A stretch of 53,393 nucleotides of DNA, from assembly GCA_947474455.1 (NCBI GenBank), contig CANJIL010000017.1:1-53393 (forward strand), read 5' to 3'. Each line of letters opens with the position of its first letter. The first letter of the stretch is position 1. Below are positions 8,586 through 15,540 of this stretch, in pieces. The stretch is from Hyphomonadaceae bacterium. GTDB lineage: Bacteria; Pseudomonadota; Alphaproteobacteria; Caulobacterales; Hyphomonadaceae. Position numbers and translations under genes: made by a program. The notes under the pieces are model-generated. The model did no database searches. It was not told the origin of the DNA and was given only the letters and a program-made list of their open reading frames with translations.

Positions 8586-9404
8586 TTGAACCACGCTGTT
8601 CTGGCGGGCGCTGGGCGCATGGGCTTCGCGATGGCGCGCGGGTGGATCCACGATCTGGGCGCGGCGGGCATTGGCCGGCTGTCGGTGATCGAACCTTCGC
8701 CGGGCGAGGATGTGATTGAGGCGGCGAACGCCAAATTGATCGCGCTCAATCCGCCTACAGAGCCCGCCGACATTCTCGTGCTCGCCATCAAGCCGCAGAG
8801 CTTTGCAGCGTCCGCTGACGAGCTGAAGGCGTGGGTGTCCCAGCAGACGCTGGTGGTCTCAATCATGGCGGGCGTGACGCTCTCGCGGATTTCGGCTGTG
8901 CTTGGATGCCAGAAGGTGGCCCGTGCTATGCCCAACACGCCGGGTGCGATCGGGATGGGCGTGACGGGGTTCGCCCTATCGGGCGCGTGCGGCGATGCGG
9001 AGAACGTTGCGACGGGCAAACTGCTGGAGCCACTGGGCCTGGTGCTGGGGCCGCTGCCTGAAGCGCAGATGGATGCGGTGACTGCGGTGTCTGGGTCTGG
9101 ACCGGCCTATGTGTTTCTGCTGGTCGAGGCCCTGGCGGCGGCGGGCCGTTCGGTGGGATTGGACGAGGCGACGGCGAATGCGCTGGCGCGCGAGACGATC
9201 ATCGGAGCCGGGGCGCTGCTGGGCGAATTCGCGGAGTCGCCAGCAGAGCTGCGCAAGGCGGTGACGTCGCCCGGTGGCACTACGGCTGCGGCGCTGGGTG
9301 TCCTGATGTCAGCGGGCGGCATGCCGGACCTGATGCGCAAGGCTGTCGATGCGGCTGTCCGGCGGGGGGCGGAGCTGTCGCGCGAGGCGGAGAAGAAGGG
9401 TTAG
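8586..9404 (+). CDS. proC: Pyrroline-5-carboxylate reductase
   Basis: A 272-residue cytoplasmic enzyme for the last step of proline synthesis, reducing 1-pyrroline-5-carboxylate with NAD(P)H. The Rossmann glycine motif is AGAGRMGFAMARGW at the N-terminus. The family has AMPNTPGAIGMG in the middle and the P5CR signature in the C-terminal dimer domain (TSPGGTTAAALGVL). No ATG fits; a TTG at 8586 begins the protein directly before the Rossmann strand, with a GGGGG ribosome site about 7 bases upstream. It follows ybjN in the same direction and is followed by a palindromic repeat (9424-9486). Confidence 0.95.
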   Translation: MNHAVLAGAGRMGFAMARGWIHDLGAAGIGRLSVIEPSPGEDVIEAANAKLIALNPPTEPADILVLAIKPQSFAASADELKAWVSQQTLVVSIMAGVTLSRISAVLGCQKVARAMPNTPGAIGMGVTGFALSGACGDAENVATGKLLEPLGLVLGPLPEAQMDAVTAVSGSGPAYVFLLVEALAAAGRSVGLDEATANALARETIIGAGALLGEFAESPAELRKAVTSPGGTTAAALGVLMSAGGMPDLMRKAVDAAVRRGAELSREAEKKG

Positions 9405-9423
9405 GTTTAGAGCTTGTGAGCGC

Positions 9424-9486
9424 GCCCTCGCGGTTCAACGGACGCGTTGCAGCACTTCGTCCAGCATCACTGCTCACCATGAGGGC
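9424..9486 (+). repeat. Interspersed palindromic repeat, copy A
   Basis: An intergenic element bounded by GCCCTC and GAGGGC. Its right arm TGCTCACCATGAGGGC is nearly the same as arms at 34105-34120 and, inverted, 34142-34157; its left arm GCGGTTCAACGG matches ATGGTTCGACGG and GCGGTTCGAGGG there. It sits between convergent genes (proC and the sensor kinase). Confidence 0.6.
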
Positions 9487-9499
9487 GTGCATCCTGACC

Positions 9500-10831
9500 T
9501 CAGTCGTCCTCGTCCGTGATCCCTTTCGGCCGTTCCGCGTCCAGTGGCAGGCGCATGACCGCGCGTAATCCGCCAAGTTCCGATTTGCCGAGGGTGACGT
9601 CGCCGCCGTGGGCCCGGGCGGTGTCGCGGGCAATGGTGAGGCCGAGGCCGACGCCGGAGACGTTCTGGTTGCGGGCTGGGTCGAGGCGGCTGAAGGGACG
9701 GAAGGCATCCTCGTAGTTTTCCACGGCAATACCAGGACCGTCGTCTTCTACGGTAATCACAGCTTCGCCGGGCTCTAGAGCCACGGTGACGCGGACCTGC
9801 TTGCCATGATCAGCGGCGTTGTTGGCGAGGTTGGAGATGGCGCGCTTGAGGGCGAGTGGGCGGGCGCGCATGGACACGGGTGCTTGGACCACGAAGTCGA
9901 GTTTTGTGCGCGCGGAGGCCGCGGCGACCGCTTCACGAGCGACTGTGGCGACGTCCGTCTGAACGGCCTGTTCGCCGTCTTCGCCGCGGGCGAAGGAGAG
10001 ATAGCCGTCGAGCATGCGCTCCATTTCGTCGATGTCGGCCTTGGCTGCGCGGGCGTCGTGATCCTTGGGAAGCAGGGCCAGTTCGAGCTTGAGGCGCGTC
10101 AGCGGCGTACGGAGATCGTGACTGACGCCGGCCAGCATCGCGGTGCGCTGATCGGCATAGCGGCGGATGCGGTTGCGCATGCGCAGGAGCGAGCGGGCCG
10201 CCTTGCGGACTTCGACCGCGCCCGAGGGCTTGAAGTGCGGAACATCTTCGCCTCGGCCGAAGGCGTCTGCAGCCCAAGACAGCTGGACGATGGAGCGGAC
10301 CTGATTGCGCAGGAACAGGTAGGAGGTGAGCAGCAGGAGCAAGCTAAACGCCACGGTCCAGACGATGAAGATGTGCGCGGTGATGATGATCACGCGCTTG
10401 CGGTCCATCCTCGCTTCGAAGAGGCCGTCTTCCGAGAGCAGGCGGATAGTGAGTAGGTCATCTGGGAGGTAGCGGTAGGTCCATGAGAGGCCGGGAAAGC
10501 GAAGGCCAAGCTCCTCGCCAAGTTCATCACAGCAGTCGTCGCCCTCCAGGGGAGCAAGTGCGGTGACGCCGGATGTGAAGCTGATGTCCATAAGGCGGGC
10601 ACGGCGGAAACCGTCAGCGATCTTCTGCCAGTCCTGCTGATCTTCATGTCGCTGCTGGACGACATAGGCCAGCTCGTCGGCGACGGCGCGGGAGAGCCTA
10701 GCATTCACCTGCTGGACGTGGGTGTAAAAAAAGTAGAGCGTCATCGACACCACGAAGATGATCATCGGAACAATGAGGATCAGGATGTGCCGGGCGTTGT
10801 AGCCTCGCGGCGTATAGTCGCGCAGGCGCAT
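9500..10831 (-). CDS. Two-component sensor histidine kinase (EnvZ-like)
   Basis: A 443-residue inner-membrane kinase: helix 1 at about 17-37, a periplasmic loop of about 110 residues, helix 2 at about 152-174, HAMP linker, dimerisation domain with phospho-accepting His238 in GVSHDLRTPLTRLK, and a HATPase domain with N box (NLANNAADHG), G1 (VEDDGPGI) and G2 (GVGLGLTIA). It begins 1 base after the response regulator stop, so the two form a cognate pair. The loop contains a DDCCDE cluster that could bind metal or form a disulphide; the signal is unknown. The regulator-kinase-MarR context is that of the petP-petR locus of other alphaproteobacteria. Confidence 0.93.
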   Translation of the reverse strand: MRLRDYTPRGYNARHILILIVPMIIFVVSMTLYFFYTHVQQVNARLSRAVADELAYVVQQRHEDQQDWQKIADGFRRARLMDISFTSGVTALAPLEGDDCCDELGEELGLRFPGLSWTYRYLPDDLLTIRLLSEDGLFEARMDRKRVIIITAHIFIVWTVAFSLLLLLTSYLFLRNQVRSIVQLSWAADAFGRGEDVPHFKPSGAVEVRKAARSLLRMRNRIRRYADQRTAMLAGVSHDLRTPLTRLKLELALLPKDHDARAAKADIDEMERMLDGYLSFARGEDGEQAVQTDVATVAREAVAAASARTKLDFVVQAPVSMRARPLALKRAISNLANNAADHGKQVRVTVALEPGEAVITVEDDGPGIAVENYEDAFRPFSRLDPARNQNVSGVGLGLTIARDTARAHGGDVTLGKSELGGLRAVMRLPLDAERPKGITDEDD

Positions 10832-10832
10832 G

Positions 10833-11510
10833 TCAGTCCCCGCTCAGCCGGTAGCCGACGCCGCGCACGGTCTGCAGGTGCACAGGTTCGCGCGGGTCAC
10901 GCTCGATCTTGCGGCGGAGGCGTGTGACTTGGACGTCGACGGAGCGTTCGACGCCGGCGGCGGTGAGAGCGGCGAGTTCGTGGCGGGAAATCGCGGCGCC
11001 GGCGCGGCCGGCGAGAATTGAAAGAAGCTGGGTTTCGCTATCCGTGAGGCGAACCAGCCGGCCATCCTTGCGCAGCTCGCTCTTGTTCACGTGGAAGACC
11101 ATGTCGGACAGCTTGATCTCCTCGACCGGCCCTTCGGGCGTGGCGCGCTTGAGGATCGACGTGATACGAAGCGCGAGTTCTTCCGGCTCGAAGGGCTTCG
11201 AGAGGTAATCGTCGGCGCCTATCTTGAGGCCTTCGATGCGCTCGGCGGGTAGGCTGCGGGCCGTGAGTAGGATGACGGGCGTGTCCGATTTCTTCTCGCG
11301 CACACTCTTCAGCAGCGAGAGGCCATCCTCTCCCGGCATCATCACGTCGAGGATGACGAGGTCGAAAGTCATCGTAGCCATGAGCTTGCGGGCGGATGCG
11401 GCGTCCTTCGCGACGGTGACGTCGTGTCCCTCGCGCGTGAGATAGCGCTTCAGGAGGTCGCGCAACCGGTCGTCATCGTCGACGGCGAGGATGTGGCCCT
11501 TTGCGTTCAC
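10833..11510 (-). CDS. OmpR-family response regulator (PetR-like)
   Basis: A 225-residue regulator. It has a receiver domain with acidic DDDD near residue 11, phospho-accepting Asp55 in LVILDVMMPGEDG, the conserved Thr in LLTARS and Lys in DDYLSKPFEP, followed by an OmpR/PhoB winged helix (ending DVQVTRLRRKIERDPREPVHL..GYRLSGD). It overlaps the MarR gene by 4 bases and is 1 base from the kinase. In Rhodobacter a MarR-type petP and an OmpR-type petR have the same order and are needed for cytochrome bc1; whether the function carries over is inference. Confidence 0.94.
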   Translation of the reverse strand: MNAKGHILAVDDDDRLRDLLKRYLTREGHDVTVAKDAASARKLMATMTFDLVILDVMMPGEDGLSLLKSVREKKSDTPVILLTARSLPAERIEGLKIGADDYLSKPFEPEELALRITSILKRATPEGPVEEIKLSDMVFHVNKSELRKDGRLVRLTDSETQLLSILAGRAGAAISRHELAALTAAGVERSVDVQVTRLRRKIERDPREPVHLQTVRGVGYRLSGD

Positions 11511-12028
11511 GAATCGCCCCGGGTGCGGAGAAGTTCGGACAGGACTCGACGGGCGCCGCTGACCGCGTCGGGGCCGGCGGTCAGGAAGGCCTGGCGGAGG
11601 GCGGCGCGGCGATGTTCGGTCGCGTCTCGGGTGAAAACCGCGCCTTCGGGGGTCAGGGTGACAAGACGGCGCCGACGGTCACGCGGATCCGCTTCGCGTT
11701 TCACAAAATTGCGGGCTTCGAGGTGGTTCAGGTTGCGGGCAAGCGATTGCTTCGGGGCGGCCAGACGCGCACGGAGGTCGCCCACATCCATAGGGCCAAG
11801 GTCATGGATTTCCTGCAGGATATCTATCTCTGGCGCGGAGATGTTAGCGGCGGCCCCGGCGAGTTCGGCCAGCTGGGCGATTTTCCGCGCCGCGGCGCGG
11901 ATCAATGCGGCGCCCTCGTTGAGGTCCTGATCGCGCAGGTAGAGCCGGCCGTCGGCGCCGGCCGTCGGAGCGGAGGAAGTCTGGGGTCGGTTGACAGGTA
12001 TGGCCACGACCAGACAATGGGAGAGCAA
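11507..12028 (-). CDS. MarR-family transcriptional regulator (PetP-like)
   Basis: A protein of about 166-173 residues with a MarR winged helix: SAPEIDILQEIHDLGPMDVG, the recognition helix APKQSLARNLNHLEAR, and a wing with READPRDRRRRLVTLTPEG. The start is uncertain: TTG at 12028 or GTG at 12007. The C-terminal end overlaps the response regulator start by 4 bases, so the three-gene unit is probably read as one operon from the promoter region shared with the divergent ilvE (12029-12083). MarR proteins are dimeric repressors whose ligands are often small phenolics; no ligand can be read from the sequence. Confidence 0.88.
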   Translation of the reverse strand: MLSHCLVVAIPVNRPQTSSAPTAGADGRLYLRDQDLNEGAALIRAAARKIAQLAELAGAAANISAPEIDILQEIHDLGPMDVGDLRARLAAPKQSLARNLNHLEARNFVKREADPRDRRRRLVTLTPEGAVFTRDATEHRRAALRQAFLTAGPDAVSGARRVLSELLRTRGDS

Positions 12029-12083
12029 GACGCGAAACTCAAGCTAGAACCCCATTTACCAGCGTCTTCCAAGGACCTTATTG

Positions 12084-13007
12084 ATGGCTGTCCCCTCCGC
12101 AAACTTTGTCCCGTATGATGATCGTAATGGCTGGATCTGGCTGGACGGCAAGATGGTGCCGTGGCGGGACGCCAAGATTCACGTACTGACGCACAGTCTG
12201 CATTACGGTTCGTGCGTGTTCGAGGGCGAGCGCGCTTACGAAGGTGCCATATTCCGTAGCAATGATCACTCGAAGCGGCTGCACAGGTCGGCGGAACTCG
12301 TCGGTTACAAGTGCCCGGTGCCGGTGGATGAGCTGGATCGGGTCAAGCGGGAGGTGATGGAGAGGAACGGGCTGGCGAGCTGCTATATCCGGGCATTCTC
12401 GTGGCGAGGTTCCGAGATGATGGGGGTTTCTGCCCAGCAGGCTTCCATCCGCACCTGCGTGGCGGTGTGGGAGTGGGGCAACTATTTCGCCGACAAGAAC
12501 AAGGGCATCCGTGTGACGATGTCCGACTGGAAGCGTCCGTCGCCAGATACGATACCGAGCGCTGCGAAGGCGGCGGGTCTGTACATGATCTGCACGATGT
12601 CGAAGCACAAGGCGGAGGCGGAGGGCTTCTCCGACGCCCTGATGCTCGACTATCGCGGCTATGTGGCTGAGCTGACCGGCGCCAACGTGTTCCTGATCCG
12701 TGACGGCGCGATCCATACGCCGACGCCAGACTGCTTCCTCAATGGCCTGACCCGTCAGACCGTGATCGAGCTGGCCCGCGCGCGAGGCTTCGAGGTCATC
12801 GAACGGCATATCACGCCGGAAGAGCTGTCCACCTTCTCCGAATGCTTCATCACTGGATCGGCGGCGGAAGTGACGCCCGTGACGGAGATGGCGGGTCATA
12901 ACTACCGGCCCGGCAATATCACTGGCACGCTGGCTGACGACTATAGCCTGCTGGTGCGCGGCAAGATCACGCTGGAGCAGGTGCGCGCGGCTTCCAAGGT
13001 AGCCTAG
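12084..13007 (+). CDS. ilvE: Branched-chain amino acid aminotransferase
   Basis: A 307-residue class IV PLP aminotransferase that carries out the final transamination for isoleucine, leucine and valine. Diagnostic stretches are the N-terminal WLDGKMVPW, HVLTHSLHYGSCVFEGERAY, IRAFSWRGSEMMG and the class IV signature region MLDYRGYVAELTGANVF followed by GLTRQTVIELA. ATG at 12084 has AAGGA at 12071-12075 as ribosome site; the TTG at 12081 is less likely. It is divergent from the MarR operon. Downstream it runs into the degraded Ku/LigD region. Confidence 0.96.
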   Translation: MAVPSANFVPYDDRNGWIWLDGKMVPWRDAKIHVLTHSLHYGSCVFEGERAYEGAIFRSNDHSKRLHRSAELVGYKCPVPVDELDRVKREVMERNGLASCYIRAFSWRGSEMMGVSAQQASIRTCVAVWEWGNYFADKNKGIRVTMSDWKRPSPDTIPSAAKAAGLYMICTMSKHKAEAEGFSDALMLDYRGYVAELTGANVFLIRDGAIHTPTPDCFLNGLTRQTVIELARARGFEVIERHITPEELSTFSECFITGSAAEVTPVTEMAGHNYRPGNITGTLADDYSLLVRGKITLEQVRAASKVA

Positions 13008-13239
13008 TCACGCTTCTGCAAGTGCTTGCTGCCGGCGTTTTACGCGCGAAGGCTCGCGTGCTTGTCGATCTCTACCGTAAGACGCAGCAGCTGGCCCCAA
13101 CGCGGCGAAGTATGGCGCATTTTCGACCCAGCGAGGCCGCCTCGACGCTTCATGGTTGCTCGACGACGAGAAGCTTGTGCGGAAATGGTAGGAGTCCGGC
13201 GGACCAAAGGTCGTGTCACCCCAAAAGCTCGGCTTCGGT

Positions 13240-13514
13240 ACGAGGGAGTGATCCCTTCGAATTTGACGCACTTGAGCGGACGGTCCTCAGTGCGCACGGC
13301 CAGTCGCTTGTCAGCGGGATTGCGGCTTGGACCGCGCGAGACCGCTCATGACAGCAGGACGCCGTCCAAGTCCACCCCGAAGTGGCCATGCAGGCGGGTC
13401 GCGCCTTGCTTCTGGATCACGTAGGAATGGCCCTTGCGCATTGCGATTTTGCCTTTGAGCTCCGATATCTCGCCGAAGTTCCGCATCGAACGATATTTGC
13501 TCAGGCTGTCGGCC
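13240..13514 (-). pseudogene. LigD phosphoesterase-domain remnant
   Basis: On the minus strand the frame from 13514 reads LADSLSKYRSMRNFGEI, then KGHSYVIQKQGATRLHGHF and VDLDGVLLS. It meets a TGA at 13348-13346, then continues in the same frame as AVSRGPSRNPADKRLAVRT, EDRPLKCVKFEGITPS. This is the start of the 3'-phosphoesterase domain of bacterial LigD. The TGA replaces the Trp usual in that position, and what should be the ATG is CTG. After about 13240 no LigD similarity is visible, so polymerase and ligase domains are absent. It overlaps the end of the Ku remnant, as in intact ku-ligD pairs. Confidence 0.75.
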
Positions 13515-14224
13515 AGCTATCCGGTCTTGCGTTTGGCGGGGCCTTCTTCTTCGCGGCTTGCTGGCGGGTCGCGGACTTGCGGCGACTTGAAGGTGCTGCA
13601 GCCTTGTGCTCCGCTGGCCCGCCGCCGCGCATGGCGACGCTCTTGCGCAGGGCGTCCGTGAGATCGATGACGCTCGAACCCCTGCCACCTTCCAGTTCTC
13701 CGTCGCTCGCAGCAGTGATCTTGTCCTTCTTGCGCTTCTCGTCGATGAGATCCATGAGTGTGCGGGGGATAGTGCAGCTTGAACTTCTCCGGACGGAATT
13801 TCGCCGTCTTGCGGTCGGTAAGTTCGGAGACGCGATCCAGCATTTCCTTATCCACCCTGGTCTTGCCGATACTCGAGAAGAGCTCGTCTGAATCTTTCAC
13901 TTCGCTCTCATAGCGCAGCGTCTCCCGCAGGATGCCGTCGCCGCACGCGCGCACCGCGCACATCTGGTGCTTGCAGTGCCTCGCCATTTGACCATGTCCG
14001 ACCTTGCCAGCCTTGCGCAGCCCTCGCGAATGACCGCAAATCCCTCGTGCGCGACATCATCGTTGCTGGGCGCCACATAGTAGGACTTTTCGAAATAGCG
14101 CGGATCGATCTCGTCTTGATCGACGAACTGCACCAGATCGATCGTGCGCTTGCCCTCGAGTTTGATGATGCTGCCGGAAATGACGTTTGAGTCGTGCAAC
14201 GCGTTCCTGCGCGCCGATTCGGGC
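13501..14224 (-). pseudogene. Ku (bacterial NHEJ) gene remnant, frameshifted and N-truncated
   Basis: Three frames combine into the C-terminal two thirds of bacterial Ku: KRTIDLVQFVDQDEIDPRYF, then SYYVAPSNDDVAHEGFAVIR; after a shift near 14020, LRKAGKVGHGQMARH, RACGDGILRETLRYE, DELFSSIGKTRVDKEMLD and RKTAKFRPEKF; after a second shift at a C5 run near 13770, LMDLIDEKRKKDKIT and a Lys/Ala-rich tail ending at the TGA 13503-13501. The first 60 or more residues of normal Ku are missing, cut off at the end of the GH130 gene at 14225. Ku binds double-strand ends and recruits LigD, so end joining from this locus must be lost. Confidence 0.8.
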
Positions 14225-15526
14225 CTATTTCAGCATCGCCAGAAGGTCCCGGATACGCACCGAAACAAACCGCACCGCGGAATCCGCAACGCCATATGGG
14301 ATCAGTAGCCGTTCGCCGACGCGCAGCATGCCGCAGGTGTAAACGACGTTGGGCACATATCCCTCCCGCGTTTCATCGACGGGCGTGAGGAACGGATTGA
14401 TCGAGCGGCCAATGACCTTGGACGGGTCTCTCTTGTCGAGCAGCGCGGCGCCCATTGAATATTGTCGCATGGCGCCGACGCCGTGGGTGAGTAGCAGCCA
14501 GCCTTCATCGAGTTCGATCGGCGAGCCGCAATTGCCCATCTGGACAAGCTCCCAGAGATATTTCGGGGCCATTACAGGTTTGCCGTAATTCCACACGAAG
14601 CGGTCATCGCTTTGCAGGAAGTACATCGCCTCGTGATCCAGTCGCCCGATTGCGGCGTAACGCCCCTCGATCTTCCGCGGGAAGAGGGCGAGCCCCTTTT
14701 GTCCAGACGCTGCGCCGCGCAGCGGCGTCAGGTTGAATTCGGAGAATCTTTCGGTCGTCATCATCTCGCAGCCGACATCGCGGCCCGAGAAGGCGGTGTA
14801 GGTGCCGTAGAAATGCGTGCTGCCATCATCCTCGGTGAATTGCAGAAGACGCAGGTCTTCGAGCCCGTTCTTCTGCGCGCGCGTGATGGGGAAGATCACC
14901 ACGCCTGACAAAGGTGAGGATTCATGGCGGCGCACTGTCACCGGCCCGCCTTCACCTTCATGCGCGTCTGGCGCAGCTGCAATGGCGAAGGGCGTCGCTG
15001 GCCACAGGGTAAAGTCTCCCGACTCCATCGCCACGCCTTCGCGGAATGAGATCGACGAGATATGTCCCTCGCCAACCGTGCGCAGCGACATGACAAATTT
15101 GACCGCGCCATCTCGCACGCCGGACTGATCCGGATGCGGCACGATGGACGGGTTCATTATAGCGGCGGCGGCGTAGGAATATTCGTGGCTGAAATAGGCG
15201 CCGATCAGCTTGGCGTGATCGTCGCTGACGTTCTTCATGTTGCCGATCATCTCGCGGACCTGGTTGAAGCGGTCCATGAAGATGGCGTGGGTCTGCCAGT
15301 GGCGACCGAAGAAATCGCCGTCGACGGCGTCGAGATATTTCCGGCATTCTGCGTCAGTCAGCTCCATCACGGCTTTGGCGATGCGCTCCGCGCGCGTCAT
15401 CATCCCATGTGCGGTCCCGCGCGGCTCTGACGTGATGCTGAACGGCCGAAGCACGACGCGCGACGGGTCCGCCGTCAGCTCGGTCCCGAAGTGCCGCATA
15501 TCCATCATCGTCCCGCCGTACGCCAT
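14225..15526 (-). CDS. Glycoside hydrolase family 130 protein (mannoside phosphorylase-like)
   Basis: A 433-residue cytoplasmic protein of the GH130 five-bladed beta-propeller family: GGPVTVRRHESSPLSGVVIFPITRAQK-type blades with LLQFTEDDGSTHFYGTYTAF, GLALFPRKIEGRYA and the end-blade ALLDKRDPSKVIGRS / PFLTPVDETREGYVPNVVY. Family members are beta-mannoside phosphorylases or beta-1,2-mannosidases; in Leishmania relatives build a beta-1,2-mannan store. The first 170 residues form a helical extension before the propeller, longer than in short GH130 enzymes. It starts 14 bases after the GT4 fusion gene, so the two are an operon. Exact linkage and donor are not readable. The start ATG at 15526 gives the full length. 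Confidence 0.85.
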   Translation of the reverse strand: MAYGGTMMDMRHFGTELTADPSRVVLRPFSITSEPRGTAHGMMTRAERIAKAVMELTDAECRKYLDAVDGDFFGRHWQTHAIFMDRFNQVREMIGNMKNVSDDHAKLIGAYFSHEYSYAAAAIMNPSIVPHPDQSGVRDGAVKFVMSLRTVGEGHISSISFREGVAMESGDFTLWPATPFAIAAAPDAHEGEGGPVTVRRHESSPLSGVVIFPITRAQKNGLEDLRLLQFTEDDGSTHFYGTYTAFSGRDVGCEMMTTERFSEFNLTPLRGAASGQKGLALFPRKIEGRYAAIGRLDHEAMYFLQSDDRFVWNYGKPVMAPKYLWELVQMGNCGSPIELDEGWLLLTHGVGAMRQYSMGAALLDKRDPSKVIGRSINPFLTPVDETREGYVPNVVYTCGMLRVGERLLIPYGVADSAVRFVSVRIRDLLAMLK

Positions 15527-15540
15527 GATGGCAACTTGAG

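Noticed and set aside
13026-13424. Plus-strand open frame over the LigD remnant
   Set aside because: The minus strand has clear Ku and LigD similarity here. The plus-strand translation matches nothing and is best seen as its shadow.
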